NCBI GenBank assembly: GCA_002733575.1
Contig: NVWB01000016.1
Coordinates: forward strand, 1-59,592
Direction: 5' to 3'
DNA from: Blastopirellula sp.
GTDB taxonomy: Bacteria > Planctomycetota > Planctomycetia > Pirellulales > Pirellulaceae
DNA: 59,592 nt
The position numbers and the translations under genes were made by a program. A model generated the notes under the pieces. It was not told the DNA's origin. It did not search any database and worked only from the letters and a program-made list of their open reading frames with translations. This document shows, piece by piece, positions 8,901-16,121 of this stretch (its first letter is position 1; every line of letters begins with the position of its first letter).

Positions 8901-9811
8901 TTATTCAATCTTGTCGGCAGCCCCATCGACTCCGCCTGTTGCGACAAACAGTTGCAACGCTTCGAAATTGGCCAATACATCGTGAACGCGGATGATTTGC
9001 ATCCCTTGTCTGGCGAGATTCAAAGTCACGCCTACGCTTCCCGCAGTGCGATCTTTTTCTTTATCGCCCAGCAGTTTTGCGATGAACCCTTTGCGAGAAT
9101 GGCCCACTAAGATCGGGCAGCCCAAATCATGATATCGATCACAAGCGGCCAATAGATCTAAGTTATGTTGATGTGTTTTCCCGAAGCCGATGCCGGGGTC
9201 TAAACAAATACGCTCGCGGTCAATTCCGCAGCCAGTAAAGCCTTCAATCGGGCTTCCAAGTACCCATAGATATCTTGCACCACATTTTGATACGCAGGGT
9301 TATCCTGCATCGTCTGTGGATTGCCTTGCATGTGCATGGCACAAATACCAGCTTTCGTTTCGGCAGCAACCTGCATCATGTAGTCATCGGCTTCTAGCCC
9401 TGTCACGTCATTGATTATCTCGGCACCAGCGGCGATTGCCTCGGCAGCCACTTTGGCTTTAGAAGTATCAATCGAAATCGGTACACGGGTCTGTTGGGCC
9501 AGTTGTTCGATCACCGGAATCACACGCCGCAACTCTTCGGCTTCGGTGACAGGTTCCGAATAGGGCCGAGTACTCTCACCCCCAATATCCAAAATAGCGG
9601 CACCCTGCTCTACCAACTGCAGCGCATGATCGACTGCCTGGGAGGGCTCAAGGAAGTTCCCGCCATCCGAAAAACTATCCGGCGTCACATTCACAATCGC
9701 CATTAACGCTGGCGTGCGATGAAACTCAAGACGCTGTGTACGCAATTGCCAATGCAACGAACGTGATGGATAACGAGACGATAATAGCTGATCAGAAGAT
9801 TGGTCATTCAT
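8901..9811 (-). pseudogene. folP: dihydropteroate synthase, interrupted by one frameshift
   Basis: Condenses p-aminobenzoate with the pterin pyrophosphate in folate synthesis. The gene is split over two frames. The first frame (9811 to about 9230) carries MAIVNVTPDSFSDGG, DIGGESTRPYSE, DTSKAKVAAEA, INDVTGLE and HMQGNPQTMQ, then runs into a stop at 9200 after an aberrant tail. The second frame (about 9229 to 8901) resumes with the expected GIDRERICLDPGIGFGKT, then HNLDLLAACDRYHDLG and GHSRKGFIAKLLG, the sulfonamide-site loop. Every conserved motif is present, and one missing base in the GCTGCGGAATT stretch (about 9222-9233) explains the break. The rest is intact, so this is a very recent mutation, a sequencing or assembly error, or less likely a functional frameshift. 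No second folP is in the window. Confidence 0.85.
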
Positions 9812-10003
9812 GACCGTTAGTTTATCAAGAATGGGGAGGAGTGTCGTTAGGTGATGAAAAGCACAGGGAAATGTAAAATGCTCTTGGCAGGAACAACTCC
9901 AAGAAATACATTTGTTCTAGTGCCGTATTAATGTATGATGAGAACTCCTTAGATCAGTTCGTCTTATCTTAATTTCATCTTGCACAATAAAAATGTTAAA
10001 ACA

Positions 10004-10486
10004 ATGACCAATAATCAAAGCAATGATGACTGGAGAATTAAAGATATCATCCATGAAGATCGGAAATTGTCTTCATTTGTAATCACCCATACTGTTACAG
10101 AAAGCAGAGACCTTTGGGATAAATACATCCAAAATAACATTCCTCAATTTATGAGGATGGACATAAATATTTGGAATTTTGAGGATACTATTGAACGCTA
10201 TCCAGCTGGCTGGGATAATGTTATCGAGGAAGAAAAGACGAGGGAGTTTCTTTGTCATTACTTATCCTATCAAGATCAGGATCAGATTATTTTATTTCCG
10301 GGTAGAGATGCAGCAGACTCTGTTTCATGGAATATCTTTTTAAAATATTGGTCAGACTTTATCTACCTCAGTGATGCAGGTTTTTTGATTGTTAATCCCA
10401 AAAGTGAATTATGCTCTGTCTATATAGAGGATAGGATATCGGTATTTAAAAGAAGTCTTCTTTTCGAGCACTCTGAGCAAGATTGA
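10004..10486 (+). CDS. unrecognised acidic protein, first gene of AT-rich cassette
   Basis: Not recognised. From the ATG at 10004 it encodes 160 residues; a TTG at 9980 is also in frame. No signal peptide or membrane segment is seen. It is rich in aromatic and acidic residues (for example NIWNFEDTIERYPAGWDN, ILFPGRDAADSVSWNIFLKYWSDFIYL), the style of many small cytoplasmic immunity proteins, but no family can be named. Codon use is clearly more AT-rich than in the flanking folP and lptE genes, which suggests acquisition by transfer. It is divergent from folP, and its stop overlaps the TTG start of the next gene by 3 bases, so the two are probably translated from one transcript. Confidence 0.55.
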   Translation: MTNNQSNDDWRIKDIIHEDRKLSSFVITHTVTESRDLWDKYIQNNIPQFMRMDINIWNFEDTIERYPAGWDNVIEEEKTREFLCHYLSYQDQDQIILFPGRDAADSVSWNIFLKYWSDFIYLSDAGFLIVNPKSELCSVYIEDRISVFKRSLLFEHSEQD

Positions 10487-10788
10487 CAAGAATCCGTGAT
10501 CGTTCGAACAGACTTGCTCATTTGGTAATATTCCACATGCAAAACCTACTGAACAACTTGGTTGACCTGGAACGGTCACTCAGATCAATTGGCAAAACAG
10601 AAACTGCTGATTTTATTGCGTCTTTGATTTCAAATCTACGAAGTGGAAATGAAAACGAGATAATTAAAGCTCTCAATAGGATGAAGGGCTCTGCTTCCAT
10701 TACACAATACGCATCATTTTCAAATGAGCAGGAAGCATTGTATTACCGGATCCTAGAGGATGCATGGGATATTCGGAAACAGTTTTAG
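10483..10788 (+). CDS. unrecognised small helical protein, second gene of AT-rich cassette
   Basis: Not recognised. At most 101 residues from TTG at 10483, which overlaps the stop of the preceding gene (TTGA); an ATG at 10537 would give an 83-residue form beginning MQNLLNNLVDLERSLR. The protein looks fully helical, with leucine-rich amphipathic stretches (LLNNLVDLERSLRSIGKTETADFIASLISNLR), and has no signal or membrane segment. The tight overlap suggests a functional link with the first gene. Base composition matches the AT-rich cassette and not the surrounding chromosome. Confidence 0.5.
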   Translation: MTRIRDRSNRLAHLVIFHMQNLLNNLVDLERSLRSIGKTETADFIASLISNLRSGNENEIIKALNRMKGSASITQYASFSNEQEALYYRILEDAWDIRKQF

Positions 10789-10827
10789 ATTTTAAGTTTG
10801 TGATTTTCAATCAATTGGAGAACTGCA

Positions 10828-11238
10828 ATGCTGACGTTATCATCTATCTACGATTCAAAAACTCCACCAACTGATATCAATCAAGTACTTGCTGCTCTTT
10901 GTAAGCACCTACCTGGGAGAGTTGAGATTGTTGCCGAGGATGCTTTTGAATATGAAAAGAAAAATAAAATACGGACGCTCGATGAACTTGAAAAACAAGG
11001 TAAATCCATGAAACATAAAGATTTTATCCTCACTGATATTGACCGAAAGAAAGATGCTATTGGACCTGGGAAAATCTTGAACATTAGTTGTGAATCAATG
11101 CAAACGCCAGCAGTTGCTATAATATGTGCGAGATCCATTCACATTCATTTTGAGGAACATGCAATGGATTGTGTGGAATTTATACAAGGAATTATTGAAC
11201 CAATCATAGGAAAAAAAATGAGCCGAAATGAGTATTGA
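10828..11238 (+). CDS. unrecognised protein, third gene of AT-rich cassette
   Basis: Not recognised. 136 residues, start ATG 10828, preceded by GGAGAA at 10818-10823, a fair ribosome binding site. The sequence alternates short beta-like stretches (RVEIVAEDAF, AVAIICARSIHIHF) with charged loops (YEKKNKIRTLDELEKQGKSMKHKD). There is no export signal. The HIHFEEHAMDC segment holds His, Glu and Cys close together, but no metal motif can be claimed. It lies 40 bases after the second cassette gene on the same strand. Confidence 0.5.
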   Translation: MLTLSSIYDSKTPPTDINQVLAALCKHLPGRVEIVAEDAFEYEKKNKIRTLDELEKQGKSMKHKDFILTDIDRKKDAIGPGKILNISCESMQTPAVAIICARSIHIHFEEHAMDCVEFIQGIIEPIIGKKMSRNEY

Positions 11239-11351
11239 AAGAGCAAAGAAGCTTTGCCATTGATGACAATATTCAAGTGAAGATCATCCACATTAACCCT
11301 GAGCAACAATTAATAGAAGTTGCTCTTTATGAAAATGAGATACAGCATTAA
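11235..11351 (+). CDS. possible 38-residue protein, CsrA-like strand pattern
   Basis: A short frame starting with TTG at 11235, overlapping the stop of the third cassette gene by 4 bases, and ending TAA at 11349-11351. Its sequence SFAIDDNIQVKIIHINPEQQ then LIEVALYENE has the I-x-D-N/D-I-x-V-K-I-x-x-I rhythm of the CsrA RNA-binding fold, but it lacks the usual MLVLSRK start and the APKxV motif. It could be a truncated CsrA-like remnant, a genuine small protein coupled to the cassette, or chance. The 3' end overlaps the last bases of the opposite-strand antitoxin-like gene. Confidence 0.25.
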   Translation: MKEQRSFAIDDNIQVKIIHINPEQQLIEVALYENEIQH

Positions 11352-11542
11352 CTAAGCCGCCGATAGAGTTCCTGATTCTTCTTCAGAACCAAAGTAGCAG
11401 CTTGATCAAATTGGTCGTCTGGTTGCGAGAGCAAGTCGTTGACTGCTGCCTTGGCCAATTCACGTGGGTCGACCCCAAGTTCTTTGGCGCGGTCTTCCAG
11501 TCGGGCCGACTGTTCGTCGTCAAAATTTATTGAGATAGACAT
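11348..11542 (-). CDS. orphan antitoxin-like DNA-binding protein
   Basis: A protein of about 64 residues starting MSISINFDDEQSARLEDRAKELGV; GGAG sits 9 bases before this ATG, favouring it over the ATG five codons upstream (11557). The plan is a short N-terminal beta strand, helical segments, then a C-terminal tail KNQELYRRLS. That tail and the LAKAAVNDLLSQPD centre resemble small antitoxins that precede Doc/PIN-type toxins (inference from pattern). No toxin gene follows on the minus strand; downstream lies the opposite-strand cassette. It is therefore an orphan or a leftover of a lost module. Confidence 0.6.
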   Translation of the reverse strand: MSISINFDDEQSARLEDRAKELGVDPRELAKAAVNDLLSQPDDQFDQAATLVLKKNQELYRRLS

Positions 11543-11639
11543 ACGGGGGTTCTCCACTATGACTGAGGGCGATTACCAGAATCCAATTATACCCCATCCC
11601 AGACAGCTTGTGCCAATGAAAATTAGCGAAAGCCATCCA

Positions 11640-12176
11640 CTACCAAGGCGTCTGCATCTTCAACACAACTTGCGCGGCGAATTTGCGGATGGCTTCTTCT
11701 TGGGCGGTGGTGATCGACTGGCCCACTTCTGGGAAAAAAGTGCCCGTGCTTAATTCGGTTGCACCTAATAGTTGTGGCGAAATATCGAGATAGGCAGGCT
11801 GGCGGAGTAGTTCGCCACGACGATCAGTCCAGGTGTATTGGATATTCAGTTCGGCATCAAGAATCCGTGGTTCATCGTAGCTATTCACCGCTCGCGTTAA
11901 TTTGCGATCATTCGTGAGCCTTCCTTTGAGAACACTATCGGCCATTTCGGCAGAGACCACTTTATACGGTGTGTTCGATTCAATCTCTTTAATCACTGCT
12001 TCGGTAATGCGTTCGCCCAGGCCGCGCCGGTAACTGGCCGACTCAAAGATCGGTACATGCACGGTCTGCACATCAGGCCGATACAAAGTTCGGCTGCCGA
12101 TATGATAGCGAGCACAGCCCAGTGTCAGGGAAGCACTTAAGGCAAGCATTACACAAAGTGAACCAGATCGAATCAT
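11640..12176 (-). CDS. lptE: LPS-assembly lipoprotein LptE family
   Basis: Outer-membrane lipoprotein expected to plug and help fold the LptD channel that delivers lipopolysaccharide to the surface. 178 residues with a lipoprotein signal (MIRSGSLCVMLALSASLTLGC, lipobox LTLGC with Cys21). The LptE-like part starts with YHIGSRTLYRPDVQTVHVPIFESASYRRGLGERITEAVIKEIE and continues with VLKGRLTNDRKLT and the beta-rich LDAELNIQYTWTDRRG. Its ATG overlaps the stop of the upstream bamD-like gene (ATGA), so the two are translationally coupled. It is the last gene of the phoH-to-lptE operon. Confidence 0.82.
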   Translation of the reverse strand: MIRSGSLCVMLALSASLTLGCARYHIGSRTLYRPDVQTVHVPIFESASYRRGLGERITEAVIKEIESNTPYKVVSAEMADSVLKGRLTNDRKLTRAVNSYDEPRILDAELNIQYTWTDRRGELLRQPAYLDISPQLLGATELSTGTFFPEVGQSITTAQEEAIRKFAAQVVLKMQTPW

Positions 12177-13480
12177 CGTAATTGTGCCTGGCCTCCTCGA
12201 TCAATTTGCTGACTAATTTTTGGGATATCATCATCAATGGGCGAAATAAGATCGACCAGCCATTTTGCTTTTTGGGGAGCCTTATTTGGGCGGTCTGAAA
12301 TCTCGGCCAGCCGCTGGGCTGCTAATTCTGACATATTGGAACCAGGATACTCTTTAACGATCAAGCTGTAATATAACTTTGCCCCACCGTAGTCAGCCCG
12401 TTTGTCGTAAAACGAAGCCATGTGCCATTGGCGACTGGCTTGACCTGCACGAACTTCCGCCTTCGCTTTATCGAGCACTTCCCGGTTTTCACGGGCTTGA
12501 TCAGGAAACTGACGTTCAATTCGCTTGCCAAGCTTCTCGGCTTCTTCCAGCGGTCCGCCATCGTATCCAGGCCCTTGATAGATTCGCAGTTTACAGTAAA
12601 GCCCTAAAAAGTGTGCGGTAAACTGGTGTTCACTGGTAGGGAAGTTATCTCGTAAATCTTCATAAAACCGATCCGCTTCTTGGTAACGGCCTTCTTTGAA
12701 ATGTGCGGTGGCTGCGGCCAAGGTGGCATCGTCAGCCAGTTTACCGGTAGGGTCATCTAATCGAATTAGATCAAACTGTTTAATGGCGTGTCCGTAGCGA
12801 TCAAACAGTGGATACTGATCGTCGGTAAAGTTGGGCGTCATCGACCAACTAGGGTTCTCTTGATACTTGGTCAACCAATACTGGCCTAACTTAAATCGGC
12901 GATAACCAATCGTATCTAAATGGCGTGTGTTAGGGTACTTCGAGATCAGTTGATCATAGTAATTCATCGCAGCCGGATAATCATCTAAAAAGTAAAAGCA
13001 ATCGCCTGCATACATCAGTGCATTTTCTTGCAAGTTTGACTCTTCATGGTAAGTTGCTGCGCGTTTAAATCGATAAGCGGCAGATTTCAGGGTTGCATCT
13101 TTACTACTGCCCGTTTCTTCTAAACCACGTTCATACAAGACTTCCGCTTCGGCAAACAGTTTTTTTGCCTTGGCAGGGTTTTGCTTCACTTGGCCAGTTG
13201 TCTCTCGTATTGAATCATTCATGCTGCTGAATGTAAACCGATCCCACCACGGTTTCGGTTCTAAATCAACCGGGTCAATTTCTGCCGATGCCGCTTCCGA
13301 CTCTTCAAATGAAACTTGGCGAATCACTGAACCACCTACTGGCGGTTGTTCTGGCGCAGAAGATAGCGCCGAAGGTCGCCCAAACGTAGAGCAACCACTG
13401 CTAATAACCAGTGCTGCTAGAACGGGAACCGCTGAAAGTAAATATCTGTTTTGCAACATGCTTCGGACATCCTTGCCCAT
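12173..13480 (-). CDS. bamD: BamD-like TPR outer-membrane lipoprotein
   Basis: Tetratricopeptide lipoprotein resembling BamD/ComL, a component of the machine that inserts beta-barrel proteins into the outer membrane. 435 residues. The N terminus carries a signal and lipobox (LAALVISSGC); if translation starts at the second Met (13459) the signal is of typical size. TPR units are visible from about residue 95 to 370, for example AGDCFYFLDDYPAAMNYYDQLISKYPNT, AAATAHFKEGRYQEADRFYEDLRDNFPTS and ASFYDKRADYGGAKLYYSLIVKEYPGSN. It is longer than classical BamD (about 245 residues), with an extended linker before the repeats. The start shares a base with the recO stop (TAATG). The BamD name is by domain and context. 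Confidence 0.75.
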   Translation of the reverse strand: MGKDVRSMLQNRYLLSAVPVLAALVISSGCSTFGRPSALSSAPEQPPVGGSVIRQVSFEESEAASAEIDPVDLEPKPWWDRFTFSSMNDSIRETTGQVKQNPAKAKKLFAEAEVLYERGLEETGSSKDATLKSAAYRFKRAATYHEESNLQENALMYAGDCFYFLDDYPAAMNYYDQLISKYPNTRHLDTIGYRRFKLGQYWLTKYQENPSWSMTPNFTDDQYPLFDRYGHAIKQFDLIRLDDPTGKLADDATLAAATAHFKEGRYQEADRFYEDLRDNFPTSEHQFTAHFLGLYCKLRIYQGPGYDGGPLEEAEKLGKRIERQFPDQARENREVLDKAKAEVRAGQASRQWHMASFYDKRADYGGAKLYYSLIVKEYPGSNMSELAAQRLAEISDRPNKAPQKAKWLVDLISPIDDDIPKISQQIDRGGQAQLR

Positions 13481-14232
13481 TAACTGCTGAGTGCTCCTAG
13501 ATGCTTGTGCATCTTCAATGGGTGACCCAGCAAATGTGTTATGTAACGATTTAAAATTGCACGACTCTCGCCGATTACTTTTCTGGGAATTTCATAGTCT
13601 CGCCACTTGTCCCCAGGATCGGCAAAAGCTTGATACAGCCGAAGTGTTTCCACTTGGATTTGCACCACATGTTTGTGTCCAGATCGTGCTTTGGTTGAAA
13701 GCACACCTCCGGCCAAAAGTCCGAACGAAACTTTTCCTGTTTCAGGAATTGGGCGCCCCGTTTCAACGCATTGCGCCAGTTCAGGCAAGTGCCCTATCAA
13801 CCGCAACAGCATCAACTCGAACCGTAACACTAGTCTTTGTACGTCTCCGCCATCATTCAGTTCGTTGAGAACCAATTCTGCCAGATCGTATAAATGCAAA
13901 TGTTTATCGGCGGTTTCCGTAAATTCGTTCAGTAACTCCCCAACATAATAACCTGCATACAAGTGCAACAGGCTTTTTTCGCTTGCACGAAACTTCCGCA
14001 CCAATTTGGCTTCGGTTAAAATATCAAGGGAATCTGACGTTTTGTGCAGGAACACTATGCGACAGACCGCCAGCAGGTCAATAGCAGACTCAAAAGCCGA
14101 CTTAGGCCGCTTGCAGCCCTTGGCAATGGCAGAGATTTTGCCGAAATCTCGCGTAAATAAAGTCGTGATACAACTACTTTCGCTGAAATCGACCGTTTTG
14201 ATGATGATAGCAGAGGTTTTCTCGCTAGACAT
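13480..14232 (-). CDS. recO: DNA repair protein RecO
   Basis: Recombination mediator that helps RecA displace SSB in RecFOR gap repair. From the ATG at 14232 it has 250 residues (an in-frame start at 14256 exists). The N-terminal OB-fold reads SAIIIKTVDFSESSCITTLFTRDFGKISAIAKGCKRPKS, followed by helical RecO_C (LLHLYAGYYVGELLNEFT, ELVLNEL, RFELMLLRLIGHLPEL). In many RecO proteins the segment after LPEL has a four-Cys zinc motif; here it reads CVETGRPIPETGKVSFGLLAGGVLSTKAR, so only the first Cys remains and zinc binding is probably lost. It lies between the CBS protein and bamD in the operon. Confidence 0.9.
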   Translation of the reverse strand: MSSEKTSAIIIKTVDFSESSCITTLFTRDFGKISAIAKGCKRPKSAFESAIDLLAVCRIVFLHKTSDSLDILTEAKLVRKFRASEKSLLHLYAGYYVGELLNEFTETADKHLHLYDLAELVLNELNDGGDVQRLVLRFELMLLRLIGHLPELAQCVETGRPIPETGKVSFGLLAGGVLSTKARSGHKHVVQIQVETLRLYQAFADPGDKWRDYEIPRKVIGESRAILNRYITHLLGHPLKMHKHLGALSS

Positions 14233-14304
14233 AAAGAGTGCCAGCAGTGCATGCAATGGAGGAAAGCGGACAAACAGAGACAGTCGGCATTGTACCGAAA
14301 ATGA

Positions 14305-15597
14305 TTAGCTAGATCGAGGATGCAGTTGCTCTGCGGAAGTCAGACGCAATTTTTGAATCCGCCGCCGATCTGCCTGCAAGATTTCGACTTCAACCTCACC
14401 TATCCGCAGGTGGTCACCTTGCTTGGGAATTTTTTGCAAAGTGGCAATTACCATGCCTGCCACGGTGTCGTACTGTTCATTTTCTGGCAGTTCGAACCCC
14501 AACACGTCGTTGATGTCATCGATATGGGCCCTGCCTGAGACTTCGGCCACCGTATCGCTGATTTGGATGATCTCGGCTTCTTCGTCGATGTCGTGTTCGT
14601 CGACAATTTCGCCTACAATTTCTTCCAGCACATCTTCAATCGTCACTAAGCCGGCTACTGCGTGGTATTCATCAACAACCAAGGCCATGTGGGTTCGGTC
14701 TTTGAGAAAATGCTTCAGTAGTTCATCCACCGGCATCGTTGTCGGAACTTGGGAAGCCTTGCGGGCCAGTTGCTCTAAACTTTTACGCTCTGGCTCTAAT
14801 TTCTGCAATTCTGGCAGTAGATCTTTGACATAAGCAATGCCCACGATTTCATCCAAGCTGTTACGATAAATGGGAATTCGCGTGCGGCCTGTCTTGGAGA
14901 TCGTCGTGATTATTTTATCCCAAGGCGCATCATATTTCACGGCACTAATTTGAGACCGCGGCGTCATGATATCTGCTGCATCAGAATCGTCCAGTTCCAT
15001 GATGCCTTCAATCATCTCACGGGCATCTTCTTCTAACAGTCCTTCACGCAGACCTTCGGTAACAATCGCGCGGACTTCGTCTTCGAATTCTTCCTCTTCG
15101 TTGATAGCCTCTCTTTCAATCCCTGCGAGACGACGCACCATCGATTCAAACAAGCTTGATCCCCAAGCCAATGGGAGCAGCAATTTACTGGTTGCGAGCC
15201 AAAAACTCCACGTGTAGTAAATAAACGCTGGAGCAAAATACTCGGCCACTGCCCAAGGCAACCAAACGGTAAACACCAACAAAATCGAAGTCACCACCAA
15301 GGCGTCGGTAATGAAATCAGAAGTTGACAAGTCGATACTAAATTTTGATTTAAATAACCAGAATTGGGCAGCAATCAGAAAGACCGCGGTCCCCAGCACC
15401 TGCAAACATTCGGAAGCCAGCGCGGCCTCTTCGTGGTTTTCGTGAATGTTGCGAAATCGTTGAATTTGATTTCGCTTTTCACAATACTCCTCAAGATCAT
15501 GCCACTTGGTATCTTGTAAAATTCGCACGGCAATAGCAGAGAACACCATAAAGGCAAACCCAACAAGCGAAAACCAAACCAGAATCATCGGGGTCAC
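14305..15597 (-). CDS. hemolysin/CorC family membrane protein with CBS pair
   Basis: 430-residue integral membrane protein: an N-terminal membrane region with about four hydrophobic segments (residues 1-150), a CBS-domain pair (about 205-330, IMTPRSQISAVKYDAPWDKII and MALVVDEYHAVAGLVTIEDVLEEIVGEIVDE), and a C-terminal CorC_HlyC domain (ISDTVAEVSGRAHIDDINDVLGFELPENEQYDTVAGMVI). Family members are linked to magnesium or cobalt efflux and membrane stress; 'hemolysin' is a historical name. The likely start is GTG at 15597 overlapping the ybeY stop (GTGA); an ATG three codons later is also possible. The ybeY-corC order is widely conserved. Confidence 0.9.
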   Translation of the reverse strand: MTPMILVWFSLVGFAFMVFSAIAVRILQDTKWHDLEEYCEKRNQIQRFRNIHENHEEAALASECLQVLGTAVFLIAAQFWLFKSKFSIDLSTSDFITDALVVTSILLVFTVWLPWAVAEYFAPAFIYYTWSFWLATSKLLLPLAWGSSLFESMVRRLAGIEREAINEEEEFEDEVRAIVTEGLREGLLEEDAREMIEGIMELDDSDAADIMTPRSQISAVKYDAPWDKIITTISKTGRTRIPIYRNSLDEIVGIAYVKDLLPELQKLEPERKSLEQLARKASQVPTTMPVDELLKHFLKDRTHMALVVDEYHAVAGLVTIEDVLEEIVGEIVDEHDIDEEAEIIQISDTVAEVSGRAHIDDINDVLGFELPENEQYDTVAGMVIATLQKIPKQGDHLRIGEVEVEILQADRRRIQKLRLTSAEQLHPRSS

Positions 15598-16100
15598 GAT
15601 GTGCTTTCTCCTGATTCAGAGTTCGGTGCAATAAAGGAATCCTCAATCTCGCCAGCAGCGTAAGGAGGCTCCATCCCAAAATGGCGCAGATATTTCTGCT
15701 CCATCTTTCGCATCACCGTTTTTGATTCAGGGTCTTGATCGTCGTAGCCTACCAAATGCAAAGCTCCGTGTACTGCGTACAGCAACATCTCGCTTTCAAC
15801 TGGCCAGTCGTATTTCTCGGCTTCGCCTTGAGCATATTCGGCACTTAGCACGATCTCGCCCTCTAAGGGATTCTGATCGTCAGACAAAGGGAACGTGACC
15901 ACATCCGTAGGGTAGTCGTGCTGCAAGAACTGCTGATTGACTCGGTGTATCTCTTGGTTATCGACCACCACAATGTCGATCTCAGCCTGCGTGACGCCCT
16001 CTTGCTTCAGAACTTCAGCCACAAACTCTTTCATTTTGGCAAAGGGAACCTTCACCGCGGATTGCTGAGTCGTGATTTCTATCTGGTACTGGTGGTCCAT
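15594..16100 (-). CDS. ybeY: endoribonuclease YbeY (16S rRNA maturation)
   Basis: Metal-dependent RNase acting on the 3' end of 16S rRNA and in ribosome quality control. 168 residues. Family motifs are DIVVVDNQEIHRVNQQFLQHDYPTDVVTFPL in the middle and the metal motif HGALHLVGYDDQDPESKTVM. In most homologues the motif is HxxxHxxGYDH; here the third His is Asp (GYDD), which could still bind metal. A short acidic C-terminal tail follows. It lies between the 7TM-HD gene (21 bases upstream) and the CBS gene, whose GTG start overlaps its stop. Confidence 0.92.
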   Translation of the reverse strand: MDHQYQIEITTQQSAVKVPFAKMKEFVAEVLKQEGVTQAEIDIVVVDNQEIHRVNQQFLQHDYPTDVVTFPLSDDQNPLEGEIVLSAEYAQGEAEKYDWPVESEMLLYAVHGALHLVGYDDQDPESKTVMRKMEQKYLRHFGMEPPYAAGEIEDSFIAPNSESGESTS

Positions 16101-16121
16101 TTTTTTGATAATTAGAGGAAA

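Noticed and set aside
9980..11351. Prophage remnant
   Set aside because: No integrase, structural or lysis gene and no attachment-like duplication is visible.
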